A stretch of DNA of 64,000 nucleotides from UBA993 sp964389365 (GTDB lineage: Bacteria > Bacillota > Dethiobacteria > DTU022), in NCBI GenBank assembly GCA_964389365.1, contig CAYMDO010000010.1, positions 1 through 64,000 of the forward strand, in the 5' to 3' direction. Shown in pieces: positions 1 to 8,810 of the stretch (position 1 is the first letter of the stretch; every line of letters starts with the position of its first letter). A program made the position numbers and the translations under genes. The notes under the pieces are model-generated. The model was given only the letters and a program-made list of their open reading frames with translations. It was not told where the DNA came from and made no database searches.

Positions 1-6
1 AATTTT

Positions 7-34
7 AGCCCTAAACGCTAATATTAGCAGGGCT
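7..34. repeat. Nested inverted repeat near the window edge
   Basis: Arms AGCCCT (7-12) and AGGGCT (29-34) enclose the perfect 12-bp palindrome GCTAATATTAGC (17-28), giving a stem with an AAAC bulge. There is no clear T-run on either side, so a terminator is possible but not shown. It may belong to a gene outside the window. Confidence 0.4.
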
Positions 35-59
35 TAATGAGATTTGTGACTATGAATTT

Positions 60-245
60 ACTGCAAAACTAGGGAGCCGGTTAAAAGAAAGCTTAGGCTT
101 TTGGGAGACCGGAAAGCACAGCTCGGATAAAGAGTAGCTTGCCGAAGGTTGAGGGAATGTTATCTGTAGGGGTGACGGAAGCTCAGCTGTAGATGGTAAA
201 GTGAAGGGATTCCGGCGAAATGTTAAAAGGCCTGTTGGGACCTGG
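60..245 (+). other. Purine-rich, hairpin-forming non-coding stretch, unidentified
   Basis: No open reading frame with a ribosome binding site is visible. The + strand is rich in GAAA, GGGA and AAAG runs. It can form CCGGT (77-81)/ACCGG (108-112) around AAAAG (83-87)/CTTTT (98-102), and GATAA (126-130)/TTATC (160-164). This composition is typical of structured RNA, such as an intron fragment or a regulatory RNA, but no conserved core of a known class was recognised: cobalamin, glycine, c-di-GMP, RNase P, tmRNA and SRP were considered. The call is inference only. Confidence 0.25.
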
Positions 246-302
246 TTTATTTATGTATTTATTATTTGTAACTTATATGCAATACCATAACCCTTTTTCA
301 AA

Positions 303-332
303 TTGACAATATTTCAGCCGAAATGCTATAAT
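303..332 (+). promoter_or_regulatory. Strong sigma-A promoter of the flavoenzyme operon
   Basis: A perfect -35 TTGACA (303-308) is separated by 18 bp from a perfect -10 TATAAT (327-332). The -10 is preceded by TGC, an extended -10 element. Transcription would start near 339 and give a leader of about 90 nt before the gene at 430. Confidence 0.85.
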
Positions 333-359
333 TTCAATTATAAAAACTTATTTATTGAG

Positions 360-393
360 CTGCATATAACACGGCGAGTGTTAAGGCTTGCAG
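360..393 (+). promoter_or_regulatory. Leader hairpin between promoter and first gene of the flavoenzyme operon
   Basis: Inner stem TAACAC (367-372)/GTGTTA (378-383) with loop GGCGA, and outer stem CTGCA (360-364)/TGCAG (389-393). It lies in the 5' leader upstream of the ribosome binding site AAGGA (418-422). No T-run follows, so it is not a terminator; its role is unknown. Confidence 0.4.
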
Positions 394-429
394 TGAAAAA
401 ATATTGAGGTTACAGCTAAGGACCTGGTA

Positions 430-2823
430 ATGCATAATCATACAGCGCTGATTGAAGCCATCTTAGAACGTCACCATCATGAACCATCAAACCTGATTAT
501 GGTGCTTCAGGATTTACAAGCAGAGTGTGGGTACCTGCCGGAAAAAGCACTCGACAGGGTATCAGTGTTATTAAAAGTACCAAAATCAATGGTATATTCT
601 GTAGCCACTTTCTACAAGTCTTTTGCACTTACACCACTCGGAAAACATAAAATTGATATTTGTGAAGGCACCGCCTGTCATATCAGGGGTGCTTCTGTTT
701 TAATGAACCACGCCAGCGATCAGCTAAAGATCGGAGCCGGAGAAACTACTGAAGACGGAAAATTTACCTTGAATTCAGTTTACTGTGTGGGTGCTTGCGC
801 AATGGCACCAGTGGTCATTATTGACGGGGCTTATCATGGCAGCATTACAGCTGCCCAGTTGTCACAGAAAATAAAAAAATGCTGTTCAGCAGATGCAGAT
901 GCTGCTTTATCGGAGGAAGAGCGATTTGAGCAGACTGAAATAGCTAAAAAAGTATTTTCACCTGTGGATTACGAGCAGCTCAGAAGCTCTATCTTAGAAA
1001 ACATAGATCCGGAAAAAACAACCGTATTGGTATGCGCTGGAACCGGATGCCTGGCTAAGGGGAGCCTGATGGTAGCTGAAGCTTTTCAGAAGAAACTGGA
1101 GCTGACTGAGTTAAACACTACGGTTAAGTTGGGTGTCAAAAAGGTTGGCTGCCAGGGGTTTTGCGAAAAAGGCCCACTGGTGATAGTTTATCCGGAGAAG
1201 ATCTTTTATAACAACGTTGCACCAGAAGATGTACCCCGAATTATTGAAGAAACACTGATCGGAAAGAAGCCGGTTGAGAAACTGCTATACCACGATGCCG
1301 GCTCGAATCAAAGGTTGATGATATATGATCAGATTCCGTTTTTTGCCGGTCAACAACGTCTGGCCTTACGTAATGTAGGTACGGTTAATCCTCTTGACAT
1401 TAGTGATTACATTGCTCAGGGAGGTTACGGGGCACTCCTGAAAGCGCTTTATAGCTTTTCTCCCGATGAAGTGATTTCGGAGGTTGAAAAGTCAGGCTTA
1501 CGAGGCAGGGGTGGTGGAGGTTTCCCTACAGGCCGTAAATGGCGAACTTCCGCTTTGGTCGATGCTGATATCCGCTATGTTATATGCAATGGTGATGAAG
1601 GAGACCCGGGTGCGTTTATGGACCGGAGCATCATGGAGGGCGATCCCCATGCGGTACTCGAAGGAATGATCATCTGTGCCTATGCTGTTCAAGCCAGCTT
1701 TGGCTATATCTACGTAAGAGAAGAATATCCACGGGCCCTTAAACATCTCCAGATTGCGCTAAACGATGCTCGCAGAGCCGGCTTTCTCGGCCGGAATATC
1801 TGTGGTACAGACTTTCATTTTAATATCAGTATTAGCCGTGGTACCGGTGCTTTTGTTTGTGGTGAATCAACGGCTTTGATGCAATCAATCGAAGGCAAAG
1901 TCGGTGAACCGCGTGCTAAATATATCCGCTCAGCTGAACGGGGCCTTCATGATAAGCCTACAGTTCTTAACAACGTTGAAACTTTTGTTAATGTACCTCT
2001 GATTATTGAACATGGCGCAGATTGGTTTTCGGCCACCGGAACCCCCCAGAGTACGGGAACAAAGGTGTTTTCAGTTGTCGGTAAGGTAAAAAATACCGGT
2101 CTTGTAGAAGTACCGATGGGGATAACGCTGCATCAAGTAATTTTCGAGATCTGTGGCGGAATCCTGGGTGATAAAGAATTTAAAGCAGTACAAACCGGGG
2201 GCCCCTCCGGTGGTTGCCTGCCTGCAGAGAAATTAAACTTAAAGGTTGATTTTGACACATTAACTGAAGAGGGATCGATGATGGGCTCCGGCGGTATGAT
2301 TGTTATGGATGAAGATACCTGTATGGTCGATGTGGCCCGCTACTTTACTGATTTTTTAAGCCAGGAGTCCTGTGGTAAATGTGCTGCATGCCGGTTGGGT
2401 CTTAATCAGCTTCATGAAATCCTGGAAAGAATCTGCGCCGGCAAGGGAGAGCCTGTAGATTTGGAGCGTGTAGAAAAGTTGCTGAAAGTACTTGAAACCG
2501 GTTCGCTTTGCGGGTTAGGAAAATCAGCGCCAAACCCGGTGCGTAGTACGCTAAAACACTTTCGCGATGAATATGTAGCTCATATCGAAGAAAAAAGATG
2601 TCCGGCTGGTGTTTGCCGGAGCTTAATATCTTTTATAATTGCTGAAACATGTACCGGCTGCCGTCGCTGTGCCAGGCTTTGTCCGCAGCAGGCGATCAGT
2701 GGCAAAAGGGAAGAACAACATCTGATTAACCAGGAACTATGTAACCAGTGCGGGCTGTGCAAAGCCACCTGTAACTTCGCTTCGATCGAGGTTAAGCCGC
2801 GTACAGCGGAAAAGGTCATTTAG
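430..2823 (+). CDS. NuoE-NuoF (HndA-HndC-like) fusion, NADH-binding FeS flavoprotein
   Basis: Predicted NAD(H)-reactive subunit of a soluble multi-subunit dehydrogenase. Domains in order: a NuoE/HndA-like thioredoxin-fold [2Fe-2S] domain (about 1-155; C-x4-C near 78/83 and C-x3-C near 119/123); a second [2Fe-2S] thioredoxin-like domain (about 190-285; Cys pairs near 202/207 and 240/244); a NuoF core with the glycine-rich FMN/NADH loop GLRGRGGGGF near 357 and the CNGDEGDPGAF motif; the NuoF [4Fe-4S] CGKCAAC motif near 648 with a fourth Cys near 693; and a C-terminal 2[4Fe-4S] ferredoxin (CTGCRRC near 741, CNQCGLC near 771). In NADP-reducing or bifurcating hydrogenases, HndA and HndC are usually separate proteins; here they are fused at 797 residues. 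Start ATG has AAGGA 7 nt upstream. It is the first gene of a three-gene operon whose partners carry no hydrogenase site, so it probably passes electrons between NAD and an amine or amino-acid oxidising flavoprotein. Confidence 0.88.
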   Translation: MHNHTALIEAILERHHHEPSNLIMVLQDLQAECGYLPEKALDRVSVLLKVPKSMVYSVATFYKSFALTPLGKHKIDICEGTACHIRGASVLMNHASDQLKIGAGETTEDGKFTLNSVYCVGACAMAPVVIIDGAYHGSITAAQLSQKIKKCCSADADAALSEEERFEQTEIAKKVFSPVDYEQLRSSILENIDPEKTTVLVCAGTGCLAKGSLMVAEAFQKKLELTELNTTVKLGVKKVGCQGFCEKGPLVIVYPEKIFYNNVAPEDVPRIIEETLIGKKPVEKLLYHDAGSNQRLMIYDQIPFFAGQQRLALRNVGTVNPLDISDYIAQGGYGALLKALYSFSPDEVISEVEKSGLRGRGGGGFPTGRKWRTSALVDADIRYVICNGDEGDPGAFMDRSIMEGDPHAVLEGMIICAYAVQASFGYIYVREEYPRALKHLQIALNDARRAGFLGRNICGTDFHFNISISRGTGAFVCGESTALMQSIEGKVGEPRAKYIRSAERGLHDKPTVLNNVETFVNVPLIIEHGADWFSATGTPQSTGTKVFSVVGKVKNTGLVEVPMGITLHQVIFEICGGILGDKEFKAVQTGGPSGGCLPAEKLNLKVDFDTLTEEGSMMGSGGMIVMDEDTCMVDVARYFTDFLSQESCGKCAACRLGLNQLHEILERICAGKGEPVDLERVEKLLKVLETGSLCGLGKSAPNPVRSTLKHFRDEYVAHIEEKRCPAGVCRSLISFIIAETCTGCRRCARLCPQQAISGKREEQHLINQELCNQCGLCKATCNFASIEVKPRTAEKVI

Positions 2824-2870
2824 ATAATGAAAAATTAACATGAAATCGCAAATACCCGGAGATGTTACTG

Positions 2871-5800
2871 ATGAATGATATAATAACTATTACGGCTGAC
2901 GGCCGTATTATCGAAACCGAAAGCCGGAAGATGCTGCTTGAGATTTTGCATGATAACGGCATCTATGTTCCAACATTGTGTCATCACCCGTCGTTAGTTC
3001 CCAGCGGCTCCTGCCGGCTCTGTGTTGTTGAAGTCAGTAAAAGCAAATGGCAGGGAGAGTCGCGTGTAGTTACCTCCTGCCTTTTTCCGGCCGAAGATGG
3101 ATTAATTGTATCCACCCGCTCAGCAAGGGTGCTTGAAACAAGAAGAGCCCTCTTGGAGCTCTACCTTGCTTGTTGTCCCGAATCGGAACAGATTAAAGAG
3201 TTGGCCCGATTTGAGGGGATTGACAAGACAACTTTTTTTTTACATGACGCAAAAAATAAGTGCATAATGTGTGGACTCTGTGCCCGGACATGCCAAGATT
3301 TAGGTCCTGGCGCCATAGCCACCCTTCGTCGTGGAATTGACAAGAAAATCGGGCCGAGCCTTTCAGATACGGCTGAGGCTTGCACGGGTTGCCGTACTTG
3401 TGCTTATATATGCCCCACCGGCGCTATTCCCATGGAACAGGCAGATCAAAAATTATTAATATGGAACCGCGAATTTACAATCCCTATTTGCACCGTTGAC
3501 CCGGACTTCTGTCGCGGTTGTGGTATCTGCGAAGAAGCGTGTCCTTTTTTGATACCCCGGGTTACCCCGGGCATAGATGATAGTTTGGTAGCCAGAATAT
3601 CACCAACCACCTGTGTTGGCTGTGGCATCTGTGCTGGTGCATGCCCAACGGGAGCAATAACTCAGAAAGAAGATCCCGCTCTCACTAATTTGCCTGCTGA
3701 CCTTATTAACCGAAGCTTGAAGGGCAAACACGTGGTTTTTTCCTGCCCCAGATCCCCATTACCTGAAAGCACAGACGAGCTGATAAGGGTTAGCTGTATC
3801 GGCAGGGTAGGTATTGATATGTTAATGTTTTGTTTGGCTGCCGGTGCTTCGGGAATTGGTATGATGTGCCGCGACCGCTCATCCTGTCCGTACAGGCAGG
3901 GTGGCGATCTAGGTGAAGAACGGGTTTTAATTGCACGTGAGCTTGCCAGATATTGCGGGATATCCGATGAACGCATCGCTTTGCTTAAACCTTGTCCCGG
4001 ACAAACTGGACCGGAATTGGTATGGCGCAACTATAAAGATCAGGCTAAACATCTTCGTGCTCAATTATCAAGCGCCATTCCACGTGATCTAATCACTGAA
4101 ACCGGTATGGATCAAGCTCTAAAGAATGTGCGATGGTTAAAAGAGCAGCCTGAGCTGGGAAGTATAATATCTCAGGAACTGGTAAAAGCTACAGGCAATT
4201 CCCCTGGTTTTAATTACGCTTACCTACCGGAACTTCACTTATTGTTTAAACTGCTGTTGAAAGAACCTGTAATACTTGAAATGCTTAATTCAGCGGCCAG
4301 AACGGATGATCTGGATAAGCTTGAATGTCTTTTAAAGCAGGGAGAACAATTTACTTTCAGGCTTAAACCTGAACTTCAACAGCAGTTGCGTGAGTACCAC
4401 AAAAACAACGGTGATTTAATATGCACATCGGTAGCGGAATATTTGCAGTACTCGCTTCTTATGCGCCCGGGTGCCTGGCTTTTTTCGACTGCCGCACGCC
4501 CTGGCTTTAAAATAAAAGCCTCAGCCGATGGAGAAGTAGGAAATGCCAGTATTGAGCCGCCGCTACAGCGGATTAATAAACACCCGATTTTGGAACCACT
4601 TTCTTCTCCCGATACGGAATTTTCATTTAATGGGAAGAAAATCATGGCCCGCAAAGGCGAGTCGCTTTCTTCTGCATTATATGCTACCGGAATTCATATA
4701 TTCGGTCATCATTATCGAGATGGCGGTGCTCAGGGAATTTATTGTGCAAATGGGCAATGTTCGCAGTGCATGGTCATCGTCAAAGGCAAGCCGGTGAAAG
4801 GATGTATGACTCCTGTGGAAGAGGGGCTTGAAGTATTTAGTGTTGAAGGTTTGCCTGAGCTGCATGATCTGCCGCCGGAAGAAGCAGTAATTCCAAATAC
4901 CTTAGAATTTGATGTTGATGTATTGATTATCGGCGGAGGGCCGGCCGGGATAAGCGCTGCAATTGAACTCGGTAATATTGGTATTAACACCTTAATAATC
5001 GATGACAAGCATGATCTTGGCGGCAAACTAAGCCTGCAAACCCATAATTTTTTTGGTTCGGTAAAAGATTGTTATGCCGGAGAACGCGGTATCCATATCG
5101 GCAAAATACTAACCAGTGCACTGAAGCGTTTGCCTGCAGTCAATATTTGGTACAATTCTACTGTTGTAGGGGTTTTTAGTGACGGTTTGTTTGGCGTATC
5201 CGGTAAAGGGAGCTTTCGGCTGGTGCGGGCTAAAAGAGTTCTCTTTTCAACCGGAGCCCGAGAAAAAAGCCTGGTTATACCCGGGGCCGATCTTCCGGGT
5301 GTCTATGGTGCCGGAGCTTTTCAGACACTGGTTAACCGCGATCTTATTCGCTGTGCTGAAAAATTATTTATCGTTGGTGGCGGTAATGTCGGCTTAATTG
5401 GTGCTTATCATGCACTGCAAGCCGGTATTGATGTAGTAGGTTTGGTTGAAGCATTGCCTCGCTGCGGCGGGTACAAAGTTCATGAAGATAAGATTAAACG
5501 GCTTGGTGTACCTGTTTGGACCTCCCATACTGTTCTAAGCATCGAAGGCAAGGAAGAGGTAGAGCGTGTAATAGTGGCTGCAGTCGATGATCAATTTAAG
5601 CCGCTAGCCGGCACCGAGCGATCATTTGCGGTAGATACGGTCCTGATCGCCGTCGGTTTAAGCCCTGTTGACGAGCTGTTATTTAAGGCCCGCGAATATG
5701 GTATAAATTGTTATGCTGCAGGTGATGCCGAGGAGATAGCTGAAGCTTCAGCTGCAATATTTTCCGGTAAGATTACCGGCCGCAGGATCGCCCAGGAAAT

Positions 5801-6635
5801 GGGTAAAGATCTGCCAGTGCCCAGCAACTGGGAAGATTTTGGCGAATTGCTTAAACACCGCCCCGGAGAGAGTAAGCTATTTTTGCCGAAGGCTCAAAAT
5901 GCTCCGGTTTATCCACTGATTCGCTGTATGCAGGAAATACCCTGTAACCCCTGTACTGAAGCATGCCCTAACAGCTGTATTTCGATGCCGGGTTCAATAC
6001 TGGATTTACCCGAATTCGACGGTGAATGCATAGGTTGTGGCCAATGTGTTTTAGCCTGTCCGGGCCTGGCCATCAACCTGGTAATTGAAGATTATGATCC
6101 CAACAAGAACAAAGCCCTGTTGATGATACCCTACGAATTTGTCAACGAAAAGATCCCTATGGCTCGTACAGTAACTACAACCGATATGGATGGCAATATT
6201 GTCGGTGAAGGACGTGTAATTGCCTACCGTGAGCGTGATTTTCAATACAGCCGAAGGTTGTTGCTGCTCGAAGTACCTGAAAAAGACAAGCTGATAGTGG
6301 CCGGTTTTATGATTCGTGAAATTGAAGAGGGAACTCCGGTGACCTTCTTTGATAAAGACTTGCATGATCCGGTAGTATGTCGCTGTGAGAGGGTTCGCAA
6401 AAGCGAAATTGTTACTGCGATTCGGGATGGCGTCCGCGATATGAATCAGCTAAAAGCCATAGTACGGTCAGGACTGGGCGGTTGTAACGGAAAAACCTGT
6501 ACAGATCTGATATTGGGGATTTACCGTGAGGAAGGAGTTAAACCGGACGAAATAATTAAGCTTACCCACCGGCCGCTGGTTGCCGAGGTACACCTCGGCG
6601 ACTTTATTGCCGATCAGGCGGAGGAACCACAGTAA
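2871..6635 (+). CDS. Giant FeS flavoprotein: NuoG/HndD-like N-terminus, FlpD-like segment, HcnA/HcnB-like FAD module
   Basis: Start ATG at 2871 is preferred over 2862 because GGAG lies 9 nt upstream. The product has 1254 residues. Visible order: plant-type [2Fe-2S] domain like NuoG/HndD (Cys near 37, 49, 52, 71); a 2[4Fe-4S] pair (CIMCGLC, CTGCRTC; about 131-185); a second 2[4Fe-4S] pair (CRGCGIC, CVGCGIC; about 214-268); a segment resembling FlpD/MvhD (SCIGRVG and CRDRSSCPY; about 285-350); a helical linker; a second [2Fe-2S] domain of the sarcosine-oxidase-alpha/HcnA type (CANGQCSQC near 623); an FAD/NAD(P) disulfide-reductase-like module (GGGPAG near 686, GGGNVG near 838); a ferredoxin insertion (about 1017-1065); and a BFD-like [2Fe-2S] tail (CRCER and GGCNGKTC, about 1167-1215). 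The His-ligated FeS motif and the H-cluster motifs of HndD are absent. The stop overlaps the next start by one base. Likely the electron hub of the complex. Confidence 0.8.
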   Translation: MNDIITITADGRIIETESRKMLLEILHDNGIYVPTLCHHPSLVPSGSCRLCVVEVSKSKWQGESRVVTSCLFPAEDGLIVSTRSARVLETRRALLELYLACCPESEQIKELARFEGIDKTTFFLHDAKNKCIMCGLCARTCQDLGPGAIATLRRGIDKKIGPSLSDTAEACTGCRTCAYICPTGAIPMEQADQKLLIWNREFTIPICTVDPDFCRGCGICEEACPFLIPRVTPGIDDSLVARISPTTCVGCGICAGACPTGAITQKEDPALTNLPADLINRSLKGKHVVFSCPRSPLPESTDELIRVSCIGRVGIDMLMFCLAAGASGIGMMCRDRSSCPYRQGGDLGEERVLIARELARYCGISDERIALLKPCPGQTGPELVWRNYKDQAKHLRAQLSSAIPRDLITETGMDQALKNVRWLKEQPELGSIISQELVKATGNSPGFNYAYLPELHLLFKLLLKEPVILEMLNSAARTDDLDKLECLLKQGEQFTFRLKPELQQQLREYHKNNGDLICTSVAEYLQYSLLMRPGAWLFSTAARPGFKIKASADGEVGNASIEPPLQRINKHPILEPLSSPDTEFSFNGKKIMARKGESLSSALYATGIHIFGHHYRDGGAQGIYCANGQCSQCMVIVKGKPVKGCMTPVEEGLEVFSVEGLPELHDLPPEEAVIPNTLEFDVDVLIIGGGPAGISAAIELGNIGINTLIIDDKHDLGGKLSLQTHNFFGSVKDCYAGERGIHIGKILTSALKRLPAVNIWYNSTVVGVFSDGLFGVSGKGSFRLVRAKRVLFSTGAREKSLVIPGADLPGVYGAGAFQTLVNRDLIRCAEKLFIVGGGNVGLIGAYHALQAGIDVVGLVEALPRCGGYKVHEDKIKRLGVPVWTSHTVLSIEGKEEVERVIVAAVDDQFKPLAGTERSFAVDTVLIAVGLSPVDELLFKAREYGINCYAAGDAEEIAEASAAIFSGKITGRRIAQEMGKDLPVPSNWEDFGELLKHRPGESKLFLPKAQNAPVYPLIRCMQEIPCNPCTEACPNSCISMPGSILDLPEFDGECIGCGQCVLACPGLAINLVIEDYDPNKNKALLMIPYEFVNEKIPMARTVTTTDMDGNIVGEGRVIAYRERDFQYSRRLLLLEVPEKDKLIVAGFMIREIEEGTPVTFFDKDLHDPVVCRCERVRKSEIVTAIRDGVRDMNQLKAIVRSGLGGCNGKTCTDLILGIYREEGVKPDEIIKLTHRPLVAEVHLGDFIADQAEEPQ

Positions 6636-7804
6636 TGGCGCTGAAAAAAATATACGATGCTATTGTTGTCGGAGCGGGAAGTGTAGGCAACCCGACAGCT
6701 TATCAATTAGCTAAAGCCGGTTTGAAGGTCCTGGTAATTGACCGTCGTTCAGCTGTTGGACAGGGCGAAAATAAAACTGCAATCGGCGGCGTAAGGGCTA
6801 CGCATTCGGATCCCGGCAAGATTAGCATCGGTAAGGAAAGCATACGTATTTTTTCTACCTGGGAAGAGGAATACGGCTTTAATATTGACTGGAAGCCTGG
6901 CGGATATTGCTTTCCCGTTTACGATGAGAAAACCGAAGAGACCCTGACTTCATTGTTACCGGTTCAAAAGAAATACGGACTGAAAATTGACTGGGTTGGC
7001 CCGGGTGAGATTAAAGAGATTATCCCGGGCATCAACCCTGTTGATTTACGCGGTGGTATTTATTCTCCGGATGACGGACAGGTATCCTCGATTTTGGCTC
7101 CCGTTGCTTTTCAACGCGAAGCGATGCGCTGCGGTGCCGAATATCACTTAAATGAGAAAGTTAACGGGTATTTACGCGAAGGTGATAGGATAACCGGAGT
7201 AAATACTGACAGGGGCAGTTACCATTCTGGCTGGGTTGTGCTTGCAGCAGGCGCAGATGCTGCCGAACACAGTCCGCTATTGGGAGTCGATATTCCGGTG
7301 ATTCCTGATTCACATGAAGCTGGTATATCAGCGCCGATTGGACATTTCCTGGCACCCTTGGTCGTTGATTTACGGCCAGGCCCTGAAGGAAAAACAGCAA
7401 ACTTCTATTTTGGACAAAATAAAGAGGGGCAAATTATATTCTGCTATACTCCCAGGGATTTGTTTATCGGTACTAACAGGGAGAACATATCCGAGTTTCT
7501 GCCGGTGCTGGCTGCGAGGATGGTTGCTTTGATCCCGAAACTTAAAAACCTGTTGATACGCCGGATCTGGCGTGGCTGTTATCCGATGACCCCGGATGGT
7601 ATTCCGATAATTGATTATGCCCCTGGCCTGGAAGGGATTATTTTAGCTGTTGGCATGTGCGGGCAGGGTTTGATGCTTGGCCCGGGAGTGGGTAAAAATA
7701 TTACCTCAATGATTGTTGACAACCAGCCCTGTATTTCAGAAGAGGCCCAGGCTTGTTTCAATTGCGACCGGGATATTTATCAATCAAAGGAAGCACTGAA
7801 ATAA
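6635..7804 (+). CDS. FAD-dependent amine/amino-acid oxidoreductase (DAO family; HcnC/SoxB/OoxB-like)
   Basis: A 389-residue member of the D-amino-acid-oxidase/glycine-oxidase superfamily. The N-terminal Rossmann motif GAGSVG sits at about residue 13, followed by an acidic FAD-binding strand end. The C-terminal signature region around GCYPMTPDGIP and GMCGQG is typical of the beta subunits of sarcosine oxidase, opine oxidase, hydrogen cyanide synthase (HcnC) and D-hydroxyproline dehydrogenase. It starts one base inside the previous gene's stop (TAATG), so translation is coupled. It is the probable substrate-oxidising subunit, feeding electrons into the FeS flavoprotein upstream. The substrate (sarcosine, proline, an opine or another secondary amine) cannot be read from the sequence. 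Confidence 0.85.
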   Translation: MALKKIYDAIVVGAGSVGNPTAYQLAKAGLKVLVIDRRSAVGQGENKTAIGGVRATHSDPGKISIGKESIRIFSTWEEEYGFNIDWKPGGYCFPVYDEKTEETLTSLLPVQKKYGLKIDWVGPGEIKEIIPGINPVDLRGGIYSPDDGQVSSILAPVAFQREAMRCGAEYHLNEKVNGYLREGDRITGVNTDRGSYHSGWVVLAAGADAAEHSPLLGVDIPVIPDSHEAGISAPIGHFLAPLVVDLRPGPEGKTANFYFGQNKEGQIIFCYTPRDLFIGTNRENISEFLPVLAARMVALIPKLKNLLIRRIWRGCYPMTPDGIPIIDYAPGLEGIILAVGMCGQGLMLGPGVGKNITSMIVDNQPCISEEAQACFNCDRDIYQSKEALK

Positions 7805-7841
7805 ATGCTTATACACCCCATGACATGCAGGAAGGTAAGCT

Positions 7842-8810
7842 ATGAAGCGTGACTTGTATCTGGTAATTGACATTGGGGGTACAAAAATTCTCCTGGTTTT
7901 ATTTGATAAAGCCGGGAATATAGTAGAGCGAAAGAAATTGCGTACTCCGGAAAAATCTCTTCCGGATGAACTGGTCAGCTATATTGTTGATTCTTTAAAC
8001 GAAATGGAAAAGGAATCTCTGTCAGCGTCGGTTGAGGATATCATAGCCGTTGGTATTTGTTTTGCTGGTTTTGTAGAACACCGCAAAAAAATAGTTCACC
8101 AGGCGCCAAACCTGGGCTGGGAGGGACCGGTGCCCCTGGCTGACCTATTTGAAAAGAGACTTAAACGATCGGTGCTTATTGAAAATGATGCCAACGCAGC
8201 AGTGATCGGTGAAGTTTGCTACGGGGCTGCCCGTAACCGGCAAGACGTTGTTTATGTAACTTTTAGCACCGGAATCGGGTGTGGACTTTATCTTGATGGA
8301 AGATTATACAGGGGGAGTTTTGGGTTTGCCGGCGAAATTGGCCATGCGAAAATATTTGGGAACGGACGGTTTTGTAACTGTGGCGGCGAAAACTGCCTGG
8401 AAGCATGGGCTTCCGGAAACGGCATCGTTAAGAGCGCGTCTGAACTTTGGGAACCTGCAGATCTGGGATATGAACGATTTACGACAGCTGCTGTCTTTAA
8501 TGAAGCAGCAACCGGAAACCAACCGGCGAAGCAGGTTCTCAATGAGGCTGTCACAGCGTTAGGTATTGGATTGGCGAATCTGCTCAACACCTTTAACCCT
8601 TCGAGCCTAGTGATAGGCGGAGGTATTATTGAAGCTCATCCCGAATTAGTGGTTGAGTTGGAAACAGTTATCTTTAATAACTGTATTCTTCCGGTTGTTG
8701 AGATCAGTACACCCGAAGTGGTGCAGGCTGCACTGGGCGCAGATTCAGGTGTTTGGGGTATCTACGCTTTATTAAAAGAACAGGACTATGCAGATGATGG
8801 AAAACATTGA
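7842..8810 (+). CDS. ROK family sugar kinase (glucokinase-like)
   Basis: Predicted ATP-dependent hexose kinase. The N-terminal phosphate-1 motif DIGGTK lies at residues 9-14. The family zinc site appears as FCNCGGENCLEAWASG around residue 180, and the GEIGH substrate-binding Glu/His lies just before it. The catalytic Asp is in ENDANAA near residue 115. Length (322 aa) is normal for ROK proteins. A GGAAGGT ribosome binding site precedes the ATG. The substrate could be glucose or an N-acetylated sugar; the sequence does not decide. It overlaps the following dedA gene by 23 bp. Confidence 0.87.
   Translation: MKRDLYLVIDIGGTKILLVLFDKAGNIVERKKLRTPEKSLPDELVSYIVDSLNEMEKESLSASVEDIIAVGICFAGFVEHRKKIVHQAPNLGWEGPVPLADLFEKRLKRSVLIENDANAAVIGEVCYGAARNRQDVVYVTFSTGIGCGLYLDGRLYRGSFGFAGEIGHAKIFGNGRFCNCGGENCLEAWASGNGIVKSASELWEPADLGYERFTTAAVFNEAATGNQPAKQVLNEAVTALGIGLANLLNTFNPSSLVIGGGIIEAHPELVVELETVIFNNCILPVVEISTPEVVQAALGADSGVWGIYALLKEQDYADDGKH

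Noticed and set aside
2871..6635. [FeFe] hydrogenase catalytic subunit (HndD/HydA)
   Set aside because: The N-terminal FeS domains resemble HndD, but no H-cluster motifs are present and the C-terminal half is an HcnAB-like flavoprotein.
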